Shown: positions 17,406 to 29,638, counted from the first letter of the stretch. The stretch: DNA of 64,000 nucleotides from Duganella aquatilis (GCF_009674565.1 NZ_WKJL01000001.1:62001-126000), one strand, 5' to 3'. Notes: generated by a model not told the origin, from the sequence alone. Numbers and translations are program-made.

Positions 17406-18029
17406 ATGATTTGGCATTGGTTAAGTTTGATCGGCAGTCTGGCAGTGACCGGGCCGATTGGTGTCGCCATCGTGGTATGGCTGATGGCCGGCAAGTCCTG
17501 GCGGCTGGCGGCCATCTGGGTGGGGCTGTACGGCGTCGGCATGGCGCTGGTGGTCATCACCAAGATGGCCTTCATGGGCTGGGGCATCGGCGTGCAGTCG
17601 GTGGACTTCGCCGGCTTCAGCGGCCATGCGATGCGCGCGTCGGCCGTCTTCCCGGTGGCCGGCTTCCTGATCACCCGTTCGTCGCCGCCCTGGGCACAGA
17701 TATTGGGCAGTACCGCCGGCGTGCTGCTGGCCGTGCTGATTTCGCTGTCGCGCATCTATACCCAGTCGCATTCGCCGTCCGAGGCCTGGACCGGCTGTCT
17801 GCTGGGCCTGATCGTGGCCGGCGCCTTCATCTGGTATGCCAGCGGCGAGCATCACCTGGCCTTGAGCCGCATCCTGGCGCTGCTGTGCGTGCCCATATTC
17901 CTGATGATGCCGCACGTCCAGCCGGTGCCGGCCGAACAGTGGATTGCCAAGGCCGCGCTCTACCTGTCCGGCCGCGACCACCCGTACACCCGCGCCATGT
18001 GGCACGCGCCCCGGCCGCAGACGCGTTGA
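17406..18029 (+). CDS. PAP2-superfamily membrane phosphatase
   Basis: A 207-residue membrane protein with several hydrophobic helices. Two phosphatase motifs are visible: FSGHAMRAS (motif 2, the SGH triplet) and SRIYTQSHSPSEAWTG (motif 3, SR then H with Glu where Asp is usual). Motif 1 (KxxxxxxRP) is not clear. Such enzymes act on undecaprenyl pyrophosphate, phosphatidic acid or similar lipid phosphates at the membrane surface. It stands alone between the DUF1631 gene and smc. Confidence 0.82.
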   Translation: MIWHWLSLIGSLAVTGPIGVAIVVWLMAGKSWRLAAIWVGLYGVGMALVVITKMAFMGWGIGVQSVDFAGFSGHAMRASAVFPVAGFLITRSSPPWAQILGSTAGVLLAVLISLSRIYTQSHSPSEAWTGCLLGLIVAGAFIWYASGEHHLALSRILALLCVPIFLMMPHVQPVPAEQWIAKAALYLSGRDHPYTRAMWHAPRPQTR

Positions 18030-18119
18030 CAATGGTGCAGCGTGTTGTGTTTTCAGCCTGATATCATACGCAAAATGGTATTATTGTGAAATTTTCCAGC
18101 CCAACCACCAGATAACAAC

Positions 18120-21100
18120 GTGCGTCTATCTTCCATTAAATTGTCGGGATTTAAGTCTTTCGTTGATCCCACCAATTTCCAGGTGCCGGGTCAATTGGTA
18201 GGCGTGGTCGGTCCTAACGGCTGCGGCAAGTCGAACATCATCGACGCCGTGCGCTGGGTGCTGGGTGAATCCAAGGCTTCCGAGCTGCGCGGCGAGTCGA
18301 TGCAGGACGTGATCTTCAACGGCTCGACGCACCGCAAGCCGGCCGGCCGTTCGTCGGTGGAGCTGGTGTTCGACAACAACGCCGGCAAGGCCGCCGGGCA
18401 GTGGGGCCAGTACGCCGAGATCGCCGTCAAGCGCACGCTGACGCGCGACGGCACCTCCACTTACTACATCAACGGCCAGCCGGTGCGCCGGCGCGACATC
18501 CAGGACATCTTCCTCGGCACCGGCCTCGGTCCGCGCGCCTATGCGATTATCGGCCAGGGCATGATCTCGCGGATTATCGAATCGCGCCCGGAGGAGCTGC
18601 GCGTGTTCCTGGAAGAGGCGGCCGGCGTATCGAAGTACAAGGAACGCCGCCGCGAAACGGAAAACCGCCTGCACGACACGCGCGAGAACCTGCTGCGCGT
18701 GGAAGACATCCTGCGCGAACTGAACTCCAATCTGGAAAAGCTGGAAGGCCAGGCCGCCGTGGCGACCAAGTTCCACCAGCTGCAAGCCGACCAGGAAGAG
18801 AAGCAGAAGCTGCTCTGGCTGCTGCGCAAGATCGAAGCCGAGAACGAGCAGAAGAAATACTTCCGCGAAGTCGAACAGGCGCAGAACGATCTGGAAGAGC
18901 AGACCGCCAAGCTGCGCAACGTCGAGCTGTCGCTGGAGCAGATGCGCCAGTCGCACTTCGCCGCCGGCGACCGCCTGCACACGGCGCAGGGATCGCTGTA
19001 CCAGACCAACGCCGAAATCGGCAGCCTGGAAGCGCAGATGAAATTCGTGGTCGAATCGCGCAGCCGCCTGCAGGCGCAGCTGGCCACGCTGGCCGCGCAG
19101 CGCGACCAGTGGCAGCGCCAGGCCACCGAATTCGGCGAGCAGATCGAGGAAGCCGAATTCAACCTGGAAGAACTGAGCGCCAAGGTCGAGGAATCGCAGG
19201 TCATGGCCGAGCAAAAGGCCGAGTCGCTGCCGATGCTGGAACAGGCGTCGAAGGAAGCGCAGACCCGCAGCACCGAATCGCGTTCGCGCATCATGCAGGC
19301 GCAGCAGCAGCTGGAGCTGGAATCCGCGCATCAGCGCAACGCCAACAACATTCTCAACGGCCTGGCCGTGCGGCGCGAACGCCTACAGCAGGAAAAGAGC
19401 GGTTTGAGCCTGCCGGACAGCGCGCATCTGTCCAACCTGCGCTTGCAGCTGGAAGAGAAGCAGCAGGCGCTGGAAGAACAGAGCTTCGTGCTGGAAGAAG
19501 CGCTGGAACAGCAGCCGAAGCTGGAGCAGGAACGCCAGGACGCGCAGCAGCAGGTCAACACCGAGACCGCCGCCAACGCGCAGCTGGAAGCGCGCCTGAA
19601 TGCGCTGCGCCAGTTGCAGGAACGTGTGCAAACCCAGGGCAAGGTCACGCCGTGGCTGCAAAAGCACGAACTGGAATCGCTGCCGCGCCTGTGGCAGAAA
19701 CTGAATATCGAAGCGGGCTGGGAGCCGGCGCTGGAGTCGGTGCTGCGCGAGCGCACCTCGGCGCTGCAAATGTCGAACATCGAATGGGCCAAGGCCTTCT
19801 TCAGCGATGCGCCGCCGGCCAAGCTGGCGCTGTACGCGCCGTCCACCGCCGTGCCGCCGGCGCCGGTGGAAGCGGCGGGCCTGAAGCCTTTCCTGAACCT
19901 GCTGAAGATTAACGATCCGGGCCTGCGCGGCCTGTTGCAGGACTGGCTGCACAACGTCTACATGGCCGAGGACACGGCCGAAGCCTTTGCCGACCGCGCC
20001 AAGCTGCCTGCGGGCGGCAGCATCATCACCCGCCAGGGCCACGTCGTCACGCAGAACAGCGTGCGCTTCTACGCCGCCGATTCCGAGCAGGACGGCATGC
20101 TCGGACGTCAGCAGGAAATCGACAACATCACCAAGCAGCTGCGCGCGCAGCAGATGCTGGCCGACGAAGCGCGTTCGCGCTCGGTGCGCGCGGATGCCGC
20201 CGTGTCGGACCTGACGCGCCGCCTGACCGAATACCGCGCCAAGCTGCAAAGCCTGCAGCAGTCGGTGCACACGCTGCAGCTGGACGTGGTCAAGCTGTCC
20301 GAGATCGAAGCGCGCTTCAACCAGCGCAGCACGCAGATCGAAACCGACCTGGCCGAGATCACCGCGCAGGAAGAAGAGCAGACCCAGATCAAGCTGGAAT
20401 CGGAAGAGAAGTTCGAGCAGCTGGATATGGAGCTCGGCAACCTGCAAGGCACGCACGAAGACGGCCAGACCGACTTTATGGAAAAGGAACAGCGCCTGGC
20501 CGACGCCCGCGAAGCCTTGCGCGACCTGGAACGCGCGGCGCAGGAAGTGCAGTTCGCCGAGAAGACCCAGCGCAGCAAGATCGAAGAATTCCGCCGCAAC
20601 GTCGCCACCGCCACCGCGCAGGTGGCGCAGGTCACCGAGAGCATGGAAGCCGGCCGCATGGAGCTGGAAGGCCTGGAGGCCGGCGAGAGCAACGACGGCC
20701 TGCAGGAGCTGCTGGACCGCCGCACGGCACAGGAGAAAGCGCTGTCCGACGCGCGCCACGAACTCGATCAGATCGCGCAGCAACTGCGCCTGTTCGAGGA
20801 AGGCCGCATGTCGACCGAGCGCGCGCTGCAACCGCAGCGCGACAAGATCATGGAAATGCAGCTGAAGGAACAGGCCGCGCGCCTGAACCAGGAGCAGTTC
20901 GCGGCGCAGCTGGCCGAGGTGCAGGCCGACGAGGCGGCGCTGGCCGAGAAGCTGCATCCGGACATGAAGGCGTCCTATCTGCAGGGCGAGGTCACGCGCC
21001 TGACCAATGCGATTTCGATGCTGGGCGCGGTCAACCTGGCGGCGCTGGACGAACTGGCCACCGCGTCCGAGCGCAAGAACTTCCTCGATTCGCAGAACGC

Positions 21101-21647
21101 CGATCTGACCGAGGCGATCAACACGCTGGAAGACGCCATCACCCGGATCGACAAGGAAACGCGCGACCTGCTGCAAGACACCTTCGACCGCGTCAACGGC
21201 CACTTCTCCGAACTGTTCCCGATCCTGTTCGGCGGCGGCCAGGCAAAGCTGATCATGACCGGCGACGAAATTCTGGACTCCGGCGTGCAGGTCATGGCCC
21301 AGCCGCCCGGCAAGAAGAACGCCACCATCCACCTGCTGTCCGGTGGCGAGAAAGCGCTGACGGCTACCGCGCTGGTGTTCTCCATGTTCCGGCTGAATCC
21401 CGCGCCGTTCTGCCTCCTCGACGAGGTGGATGCGCCGCTGGACGACGCAAATACCGAACGATTCTGCCGTATGGTCAAACGCATGTCTGAACATACCCAA
21501 TTCCTCTTCATCTCGCACAACAAGATTGCGATGGAGATGGCCAATCAATTAATCGGTGTGACGATGCAGGAGCAGGGTGTATCGCGCATCGTGGCGGTGG
21601 ATATGGAATCCGCCGCAAACTTCGCTTCCGAGGCACAAGCAGCATGA
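18120..21647 (+). CDS. smc: Chromosome segregation protein SMC
   Basis: A 1175-residue SMC ATPase with a GTG start at 18120. Walker A is GPNGCGKSNI (near residue 32), followed by long coiled coils rich in Gln and Glu, a hinge around residues 515-640, the returning coil, the signature LSGGEKALTATAL and Walker B CLLDEVDAPLDD. It organises the chromosome with ScpA and ScpB, whose genes are not in the window. The stop overlaps the ATG of zipA. Length is normal. Confidence 0.97.
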   Translation: MRLSSIKLSGFKSFVDPTNFQVPGQLVGVVGPNGCGKSNIIDAVRWVLGESKASELRGESMQDVIFNGSTHRKPAGRSSVELVFDNNAGKAAGQWGQYAEIAVKRTLTRDGTSTYYINGQPVRRRDIQDIFLGTGLGPRAYAIIGQGMISRIIESRPEELRVFLEEAAGVSKYKERRRETENRLHDTRENLLRVEDILRELNSNLEKLEGQAAVATKFHQLQADQEEKQKLLWLLRKIEAENEQKKYFREVEQAQNDLEEQTAKLRNVELSLEQMRQSHFAAGDRLHTAQGSLYQTNAEIGSLEAQMKFVVESRSRLQAQLATLAAQRDQWQRQATEFGEQIEEAEFNLEELSAKVEESQVMAEQKAESLPMLEQASKEAQTRSTESRSRIMQAQQQLELESAHQRNANNILNGLAVRRERLQQEKSGLSLPDSAHLSNLRLQLEEKQQALEEQSFVLEEALEQQPKLEQERQDAQQQVNTETAANAQLEARLNALRQLQERVQTQGKVTPWLQKHELESLPRLWQKLNIEAGWEPALESVLRERTSALQMSNIEWAKAFFSDAPPAKLALYAPSTAVPPAPVEAAGLKPFLNLLKINDPGLRGLLQDWLHNVYMAEDTAEAFADRAKLPAGGSIITRQGHVVTQNSVRFYAADSEQDGMLGRQQEIDNITKQLRAQQMLADEARSRSVRADAAVSDLTRRLTEYRAKLQSLQQSVHTLQLDVVKLSEIEARFNQRSTQIETDLAEITAQEEEQTQIKLESEEKFEQLDMELGNLQGTHEDGQTDFMEKEQRLADAREALRDLERAAQEVQFAEKTQRSKIEEFRRNVATATAQVAQVTESMEAGRMELEGLEAGESNDGLQELLDRRTAQEKALSDARHELDQIAQQLRLFEEGRMSTERALQPQRDKIMEMQLKEQAARLNQEQFAAQLAEVQADEAALAEKLHPDMKASYLQGEVTRLTNAISMLGAVNLAALDELATASERKNFLDSQNADLTEAINTLEDAITRIDKETRDLLQDTFDRVNGHFSELFPILFGGGQAKLIMTGDEILDSGVQVMAQPPGKKNATIHLLSGGEKALTATALVFSMFRLNPAPFCLLDEVDAPLDDANTERFCRMVKRMSEHTQFLFISHNKIAMEMANQLIGVTMQEQGVSRIVAVDMESAANFASEAQAA

Positions 21648-22831
21648 CAGATCTCCAAATCAGCTTAATCGCAGCCGCCGGCGTGTTTGTCGCCGGCGTC
21701 TTCACGTACAACAAAATCCAGGAATACAAGGCCAAGAAGAGCGTCGAACGCGCCTTCTCGACCGACCATGACGATGTGCTGATGCGCACCGGCGGCGAAG
21801 AGCCGCAGCTGACGCCGACGCCCAACGCGCCTGCCACGCCGCATGCGCGCCAGGAACCGAGCTTCTCGCTCGACGGCGCGGCGCCTGGCGTGGCTGGCGG
21901 CGAAGCCTCGGCTGCCGCTGCCGCACTCGGCGCGCTGGCCGCGGATTTCACCAGCGATGACGGCGCACTGCTGACCGTGAGCGAGGATGAACTGGCCGCA
22001 CGCGCCAACGCTGCTTCGGCTGCGGCGGCGGAGCAGGCCACGGCGCTGGTCGATCCGCTGATCGACTGCCTGCTGCCGCTGGCGCTGGAAACCCCGGCGC
22101 GCGGCGACAAGCTGCTGCCGGTGCTGCAAACCCTGCGCATGGTCGGCAACAAGCCGGTGCACTACATCGGCAAGGCCGTCAGCGGCGACTGGGAACCGGT
22201 GGTGCACGGCGGCGTCTACACCGAACTGCAAGGCGGCGTGCAGCTGGCCAGCCGCAGCACCGCGCTGAACGAACTGGAATACTCGGAACTGGTGACGCGC
22301 CTGCGCGCCATGGCCGACGAAATCGGCGCTGAGCCGGTGATCCCGGACATGATCGAGGTCATGGCGGAAGCGCGCAATCTGCACCGCTTCGTCGCCGGGC
22401 ACGACGCGCAGCTGGGCGTCAACCTGCAAACCAACGGCGCACCATGGGCCATCAACACGTTGATCGGCGCGTTGGAGAAGCAGGGCTTCGACGTGCGTCC
22501 GGACGGCCGCTTCGTGATGCCGGATGGCGACGGCGGCTTCCTGTTCTCGCTGTCGACCAATGTGACGCCGGCCGAGGAAACCACGGCGCGCCTGACGCTG
22601 CTGCTGGACGTGCCATGCGTGGCGCCGGCGCGCGACGGCTTCGGCGCCATGGTCGCTTGCGCCAGGGGCCTGATGGCGCGCCTGGACGGCACCATTGTCG
22701 ACGATTACAACCAGCCGCTGTCGGATGCGGCGCTGACCGAAATCGCCGGCCAGGTGCAGGACTTCTACGCCGAGATGAACGATGCCGATATTCCGGCAGG
22801 CTCCACCCGCGCAATGCGTTTGTTCAGCTAA
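21644..22831 (+). CDS. zipA: Cell division protein ZipA-like
   Basis: A 395-residue protein with one N-terminal membrane helix (SLIAAAGVFVAGVFTYNKI), an alanine-rich variable linker (about residues 50-150) and a C-terminal domain (about 160-390) of the ZipA FtsZ-binding type. Place supports this: betaproteobacteria commonly carry smc-zipA-ligA. It anchors the FtsZ ring at the membrane. It overlaps smc by four bases and is followed nine bases later by ligA. The C-terminal assignment rests mainly on gene order and topology. Confidence 0.82.
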   Translation: MTDLQISLIAAAGVFVAGVFTYNKIQEYKAKKSVERAFSTDHDDVLMRTGGEEPQLTPTPNAPATPHARQEPSFSLDGAAPGVAGGEASAAAAALGALAADFTSDDGALLTVSEDELAARANAASAAAAEQATALVDPLIDCLLPLALETPARGDKLLPVLQTLRMVGNKPVHYIGKAVSGDWEPVVHGGVYTELQGGVQLASRSTALNELEYSELVTRLRAMADEIGAEPVIPDMIEVMAEARNLHRFVAGHDAQLGVNLQTNGAPWAINTLIGALEKQGFDVRPDGRFVMPDGDGGFLFSLSTNVTPAEETTARLTLLLDVPCVAPARDGFGAMVACARGLMARLDGTIVDDYNQPLSDAALTEIAGQVQDFYAEMNDADIPAGSTRAMRLFS

Positions 22832-25177
<2,346 letters not shown>

Positions 25178-25179
25178 CC

Positions 25180-26079
25180 ATGACAAAAATTAGAAAAGCC
25201 GTGTTTCCGGTGGCCGGTCTCGGTAGCCGTTTTTTACCCGCCACCAAGGCGCAGCCGAAAGAGATGCTGCCCATCGTCGACAAGCCGCTGATCCAGTACG
25301 CGGTGGAAGAGGCGGTGGCGGCGGGCATCACTGAGATGGTGTTCATCACCGGCCGTAACAAGCGCGCCATCGAGGACCATTTCGACACCGCCTACGAGCT
25401 GGAGTCTGAGCTGGAAGCGGCCAACAAGCAGCAGCTGCTGGACCTGGTGCAGAACGTGATTCCCAAGCATGTCCACTGCATCTACATCCGCCAGTCGGCG
25501 CCGCTGGGCCTCGGCCACGCGGTGCTGTGCGCGCGGCCGGTGGTGGGCGACGAGCCCTTTGCCGTGCTGCTGGCCGACGATTTCATGGACACCGCCGACG
25601 GCGTCCAGCCGGTGCTGGCGCAGATGACCGACGTGTATGCCCGCGAAGGCTCCAGCATCCTCGCGGTGCAGGACGTGCCGCGCGCGGCCACGCGCCAGTA
25701 CGGCATCGTCAGCGCCAGCGCTTATCAGCCGAAGCTGGAAGTGGTGCGGGGCATTGTCGAGAAGCCGATGCCGGATGTGGCGCCGTCCACGCTGGCTGTG
25801 GTGGGGCGCTATGTGCTGAGCGGGCGTATCTTCAACTACCTGGAAAACCTCGGCAAAGGCACGGGCGGCGAGATCCAGCTGACCGACGGCATCGCCGCGC
25901 TGATGCAGGACGAACGCGTGCTGGCCTATCGGTACGACGGCACGCGCTACGATTGCGGCTCCAAGCTGGGCTACCTGAAGGCGACCACCGCGATGGGCCT
26001 CAAGCATCTGGAAACCGGCGACGAGTATTGCCAGTTTTTGCGCGAGATACAATGCGAGATCAAGGGGGATGCACAATGA
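25180..26079 (+). CDS. galU: UTP-glucose-1-phosphate uridylyltransferase
   Basis: A 299-residue nucleotidyltransferase that makes UDP-glucose for exopolysaccharide, LPS and trehalose-type pathways. The N-terminus [20 protein letters not shown] is diagnostic, as are [15 protein letters not shown] and EKPMPD. ATG at 25180 (MTKIRKAVF) was chosen; the frame remains open upstream inside ligA but the family start is here, three bases after the ligA stop. Its stop overlaps the def ATG. No clear Shine-Dalgarno, so translation may be coupled to ligA. Confidence 0.97.
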   Translation: MTKIRKAVFPVAGLGSRFLPATKAQPKEMLPIVDKPLIQYAVEEAVAAGITEMVFITGRNKRAIEDHFDTAYELESELEAANKQQLLDLVQNVIPKHVHCIYIRQSAPLGLGHAVLCARPVVGDEPFAVLLADDFMDTADGVQPVLAQMTDVYAREGSSILAVQDVPRAATRQYGIVSASAYQPKLEVVRGIVEKPMPDVAPSTLAVVGRYVLSGRIFNYLENLGKGTGGEIQLTDGIAALMQDERVLAYRYDGTRYDCGSKLGYLKATTAMGLKHLETGDEYCQFLREIQCEIKGDAQ

Positions 26080-26612
26080 CGGTACGAGAAATCCTGAAGA
26101 TGGGCGACCCGCGTCTGCTGCGCGTGGCCGAACCGGTGACCGAGTTCGACACGCCGGCGATGAAGGAGCTGATCGCCGATATGTTCGACACCATGCACGC
26201 GGCCAACGGCGCCGGGCTGGCGGCGCCGCAGATCGGCGTTAATTTGCAGCTGGTGATCTTCGGCTTCAAGCAGAATGCGCGCTACCCGGATGCGCCGCAG
26301 GTGCCGGAAACGGTATTGATCAATCCTGTGCTGACGCCGTTGTCGGACGAGATGGAAGAAGGCTTTGAGGGCTGCCTGTCGGTGCCGGGCTTGCGTGGCA
26401 GCGTGCCGCGTTACGTGCGGTTGCGTTATGAGGGCGTGGATGAGCATCAGCAGCCGATCAAGCGCGAGGTCGACGGCTTCCATGCGCGGGTAGTGCAGCA
26501 TGAGGTGGACCACCTGCTGGGCAAGCTGTACCCGATGCGTATCAAGGACTTCTCCAAGTTCGGGTTCACGGAAGTGATGTTCCCGGGCCTCGACCCCAAC
26601 GACGACGATTAA
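26076..26612 (+). CDS. def: Peptide deformylase
   Basis: A 178-residue metalloenzyme that removes the N-formyl group from new proteins. All three motifs are present: [10 protein letters not shown] (motif 1), EGCLSVPG (motif 2 with the metal Cys) and HEVDHLLG (motif 3, HExxH type). Start ATG 26076 overlaps the galU stop, with AAGGGGGAT upstream. Deformylases of this form often occur as a second copy beside the one next to fmt; no fmt is in the window. Confidence 0.96.
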   Translation: MTVREILKMGDPRLLRVAEPVTEFDTPAMKELIADMFDTMHAANGAGLAAPQIGVNLQLVIFGFKQNARYPDAPQVPETVLINPVLTPLSDEMEEGFEGCLSVPGLRGSVPRYVRLRYEGVDEHQQPIKREVDGFHARVVQHEVDHLLGKLYPMRIKDFSKFGFTEVMFPGLDPNDDD

Positions 26613-26632
26613 AGCCCCGAACGAAAGGGGCT
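26613..26632 (+). terminator. Hairpin after def, possible weak terminator
   Basis: AGCCCC (26613-26618), an eight-base loop and GGGGCT (26627-26632) directly follow the def stop. There is no T run afterwards (GACCCTAACCC), so termination is doubtful. Confidence 0.4.
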
Positions 26633-26658
26633 GACCCTAACCCGTATAGAAATCGCCC

Positions 26659-27717
26659 ATGCAGCCATTCTCGTTTCAACAAAAAATGTTCCTGCTGCTT
26701 CTGGCCGTAGTCACCATCGGCTTCGGCTGGATACTCGCGCCATACGGCGGGGCGATTTTCTGGGGCGTGGTGCTGGCGATCCTGTTCGCCCCCATCTACC
26801 GCTGGCTGTTGCAGCGAACCAGAAACCGCGCCGCGCTGGCGTCGTTCCTGACGCTGCTGCTGATCGTGGTGATCGTCATCCTGCCGCTGACGATGGTGTC
26901 GGTCTCCATCGTCAACCAGGCCGCATCAGTGGTGGAAATGGTCCGCTCGGGCGAAATCACCGTCGCCATGTTCTTCAACAAAATCATGGCGGCGCTGCCC
27001 AACTGGCTGGTCTCACTGCTCGACCGCTTCCATCTCACCAGCCTGGCCTACCTGCAGGACAAGCTCACCGAAGCCGCAGCGCAAGTGAGCCAGGAAGTGG
27101 CCAAGCGCGCCATCAACGCCGGCCTGTACACCTTCGATTTCCTCACCAGCCTGTGCATACTGCTCTACCTGCTGTTCTTCCTGCTGCGCGACGGCGACAA
27201 GCTGGCCAAGCGCATCCGCGAGGCGGTGCCGCTGAGCCGCAAGTACAAGCAGCGCCTGTTCCAGAACTTCACCACCGTGATCCGCGCCACCGTCAAGGGC
27301 AACATCCTGGTCGCCATCGCGCAGGGGGCGCTGGGCGGGCTGGCGTTCTGGTTCCTGGATGTCAGCGCGCCGGTGCTGTGGGGCGTGCTGATGGCCTTCC
27401 TGTCGCTGCTGCCGGCCGTCGGCGCGGCCATCGTGTGGGCGCCGGTGGCGATCTACTTCCTGGCGACGGGATCGATTTGGCAGGGCATCAGCCTGGCCGT
27501 ATTCGGCGTGTTCGTGATCGGCCTGGTCGACAATTTCCTGCGTCCGGTGCTGGTCGGCCAGGACACCAAGATGCCCGACTACGTGGTGCTGTTGTCCACC
27601 GTCGGCGGCATGGCGCTGTTTGGCCTGAACGGCTTCGTCATCGGTCCGGTGGTTGCGGCACTGTTCATCGCGGCCTGGGATTTGTTCATCACCGCCAGCG
27701 AGTTCCACACCGACTAA
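26659..27717 (+). CDS. AI-2E family transporter
   Basis: A 352-residue membrane protein with about eight helices and the family pattern: an N-terminal block with LAPYGGAIFWGVVLAILFAP, a long amphipathic middle part (about residues 85-150) and a C-terminal block with LPAVGAAIVWAPVAIYF, NFLRPVLVGQDTKMPDYVVL and GLNGFVIGPVVAALF. Members export small molecules or act as ion antiporters; the autoinducer-2 role is proved only for a few. Stop codons overlap with the convergent gene (CTAA). Confidence 0.92.
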   Translation: MQPFSFQQKMFLLLLAVVTIGFGWILAPYGGAIFWGVVLAILFAPIYRWLLQRTRNRAALASFLTLLLIVVIVILPLTMVSVSIVNQAASVVEMVRSGEITVAMFFNKIMAALPNWLVSLLDRFHLTSLAYLQDKLTEAAAQVSQEVAKRAINAGLYTFDFLTSLCILLYLLFFLLRDGDKLAKRIREAVPLSRKYKQRLFQNFTTVIRATVKGNILVAIAQGALGGLAFWFLDVSAPVLWGVLMAFLSLLPAVGAAIVWAPVAIYFLATGSIWQGISLAVFGVFVIGLVDNFLRPVLVGQDTKMPDYVVLLSTVGGMALFGLNGFVIGPVVAALFIAAWDLFITASEFHTD

Positions 27718-28145
27718 CTGGCGTCGTCCTCCGCGCGCAGCAGGTCGCGGGCATTCAGCAGGGCGTAGATGATTTCCGGGTGCCGGCCGAAGCAGCGGCG
27801 GATCGCGGCCGGGATGTTTTCGCGCGTGCGCCGGCACAGGCCCGGCTGCTCCGCCAGCTTGATCTGCAAGCCCATGACGGTGCGCACGCCGTTGGCGCTG
27901 GGCGTGATGGTCAGCCGGATACCCAGCAGTTCCAGCATGCGTTGTTCGAGGCGGCCCAGCGCTTCATAGCTGTCGATCGCCTCGATGCGGGCGATCAGCG
28001 CTTTCTCTTCCTCGCGCGTCAGGCGCAGGATGCGGATGTCGGTCCCGCTGTCGCGCTCCCAGGCGTCCAGCAGCTCGCCGTGCCGGCACTCGCAGGCGCC
28101 GGGCGGGCACTCTTTGCGGATGAGGAATGGCGGGGCAGTGGGCAT
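27714..28145 (-). CDS. Conserved-looking protein with N-terminal CxC, unknown function
   Basis: A 143-residue soluble protein. The N-terminus carries three cysteines (KECPPGACECRHGELL), possibly a small metal site; a fourth Cys pair is spread further on (LCRRTR, RCFGRH). The rest is helical with charged pairs (LTREEEKALIARIEAIDSYE). I do not recognise the family. It lies between the AI-2E permease, whose stop it overlaps, and topoisomerase IB on the same strand 52 bp upstream. Confidence 0.7.
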   Translation of the reverse strand: MPTAPPFLIRKECPPGACECRHGELLDAWERDSGTDIRILRLTREEEKALIARIEAIDSYEALGRLEQRMLELLGIRLTITPSANGVRTVMGLQIKLAEQPGLCRRTRENIPAAIRRCFGRHPEIIYALLNARDLLRAEDDAS

Positions 28146-28197
28146 GGACCTGATTCTACTCCTAAGGCCGGCACCGCGCGAGCCGCGTTGCCGCGCT

Positions 28198-29274
28198 TCA
28201 GCCGGTGTGTAGCCGCTGCTGCAACAGTGCCAGCACCGCCGCCTCTTCCGGCCGCAGCGCGTGCAGATCTTCCTTCAACTCCTGCCTGGCGCGCTGGCGC
28301 AGCGCGGTCAGCATCGTACCGTCGAGATAGGACTCGATCACCGCCGGATGCACATAGCACTTGCGGCAGATGGTGGGCGTATTGCCGAGTTTCTTGGCCA
28401 CCGACTCGATGGCCTGCACCACGTTCTTCTTGGCTTGCACTTCGGTGTCGTACTTCTCGTATTCCAACAGCGCGACGGCGGCCAGCACGGTGCCGGCCCA
28501 GGTGCGGAAGTCCTTGGCGGTGTAGTCGGCGCCGGTGATGCCGTGCAGGTAGTCGTTGACGTCGGCCGAGTCGATGGCATGCGGATTGCCGTCGTCGTCC
28601 TCGTACTGGAACAGTTCCTGGCCGGGCAGGTCGCGGATGCGGGCGATGATGCGCGCCAGCCGGCGGTCCTGCACTTCCACCGCATGATGCACGCCGCTCT
28701 TGCCGCGGAAGCGGAACTGCACCTTGCTGCCGTCTAGCCGCACATGGCGGTCGCGCAGCGTGGTCAGGCCGAAGGACTTGTTCTCGCGCGCGTACTCCTC
28801 GTTCCCGATGCGCATCAGCGTCGCTTCCAGCAGGAAGACGATGGTGGCCAGCACCTTCTCGCGCGGCAGGCCGGGCTTGCGCAGGGCGTCATCGACGGCG
28901 CTGCGGATCGCCGGCAGCGCCTTGCCGAAGCTGAGCATGCGCTCGTACTTGGCGTCGTCGCGGTGCGTGCGCCAGCGTGGATGGTAGCGGTACTGCTTGC
29001 GGCCGCGCGCATCGCGGCCGGTGGCCTGCAGGTGGCCCAGCGGATGCTTGCAGATCCAGACGTCGGTCCATGCCGGCGGAATCACCAGCGACTTGATGCG
29101 CGCCAGCGTGTCCTCGTCCTTGACGGCGTGGCCGTCGGCGTCGAGGTAGCGGAACTGCTTGCCGTGCGGCTTGCGGGCGATGCCGGCCTGGCCGTCCTGT
29201 ACGTAACGCAGGCCGGCCAGGCGTGCGGCCGCTGGTGGCGGCATGGCGGCCGCCGGGAGATCTTCGCGCTTCAT
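28198..29274 (-). CDS. DNA topoisomerase IB (poxvirus-like)
   Basis: A 358-residue type IB enzyme that relaxes supercoils through a 3'-phosphotyrosine. The N-terminal DNA-binding part has GRKQYRYHPRWRTHRDDAKY; the catalytic part has LMRIGNEEYARENKSFGLTT, FRGKSGVHH and DFRTWAGT; the nucleophile is a Tyr in KCYVHPAVIESY. Length and order fit the bacterial TopIB family typified by Deinococcus. It is an accessory enzyme, present in some betaproteobacteria only. Confidence 0.93.
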   Translation of the reverse strand: MKREDLPAAAMPPPAAARLAGLRYVQDGQAGIARKPHGKQFRYLDADGHAVKDEDTLARIKSLVIPPAWTDVWICKHPLGHLQATGRDARGRKQYRYHPRWRTHRDDAKYERMLSFGKALPAIRSAVDDALRKPGLPREKVLATIVFLLEATLMRIGNEEYARENKSFGLTTLRDRHVRLDGSKVQFRFRGKSGVHHAVEVQDRRLARIIARIRDLPGQELFQYEDDDGNPHAIDSADVNDYLHGITGADYTAKDFRTWAGTVLAAVALLEYEKYDTEVQAKKNVVQAIESVAKKLGNTPTICRKCYVHPAVIESYLDGTMLTALRQRARQELKEDLHALRPEEAAVLALLQQRLHTG

Positions 29275-29331
29275 CGCTATCCTTGGTGGGCAGAATACGA
29301 CCGATGCTACGCGCCGCCAGGACGGTACGAT

Positions 29332-29345
29332 GTGCGCTAGCGCAC
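29332..29345. repeat. 14-bp perfect palindrome
   Basis: GTGCGCTAGCGCAC lies between the stop of the 75-residue gene and the start of the topoisomerase IB gene, both on the minus strand. It could be a protein-binding site for topoisomerase expression or the end hairpin of the upstream gene; there is no T run. Confidence 0.5.
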
Positions 29346-29352
29346 GATGTGT

Positions 29353-29580
29353 TTAGTCCATGCGCTTCAGGCGCTGGCCGACGATACTCCACTTGCAGGC
29401 TTCGCCGTCGACGGTGCCGGTCAGCACCCAGCCGGTGCCGATCTTCTCGACGCCGATCTCGCATTCCAGTTCTTTGGCCAGCTTCTCGGCCCAGCCCTTG
29501 GCGGCGCCTTGGCCCTTGAACAGCTCATGGCCGTCGTAGATCACGGTGGCGTCGAAAACGGAGGCGGCAAATATGGTCAT
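29353..29580 (-). CDS. Small protein of unknown function
   Basis: A 75-residue soluble protein (MTIFAASVFDATVIYDGHEL...). The composition and alternating pattern (GVEKIGTGWVLTGTVDGEAC) suggest a small alpha/beta fold. A Shine-Dalgarno (GGAAGACC) precedes the ATG. It reads in the same direction as the topoisomerase gene 78 bp downstream. No family recognised. Confidence 0.7.
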   Translation of the reverse strand: MTIFAASVFDATVIYDGHELFKGQGAAKGWAEKLAKELECEIGVEKIGTGWVLTGTVDGEACKWSIVGQRLKRMD

Positions 29581-29609
29581 GATGGTCTTCCAAAAAAATC
29601 AAGCCGCTA

Positions 29610-29638
29610 TTGTGCCACGAAGGCGCGCCGTGTATTAG
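29610..29638 (+). promoter_or_regulatory. Candidate promoter of the S41 peptidase gene
   Basis: TTGTGC (29610-29615), a 17-base spacer and TATTAG (29633-29638), 33 bp before the ATG. Each box has four matches to consensus. Confidence 0.4.

Noticed and set aside
19383..21548. 721-codon minus-strand frame opposite smc
   Set aside because: Leu/Gln/Arg/His-rich shadow of the SMC coiled coil.
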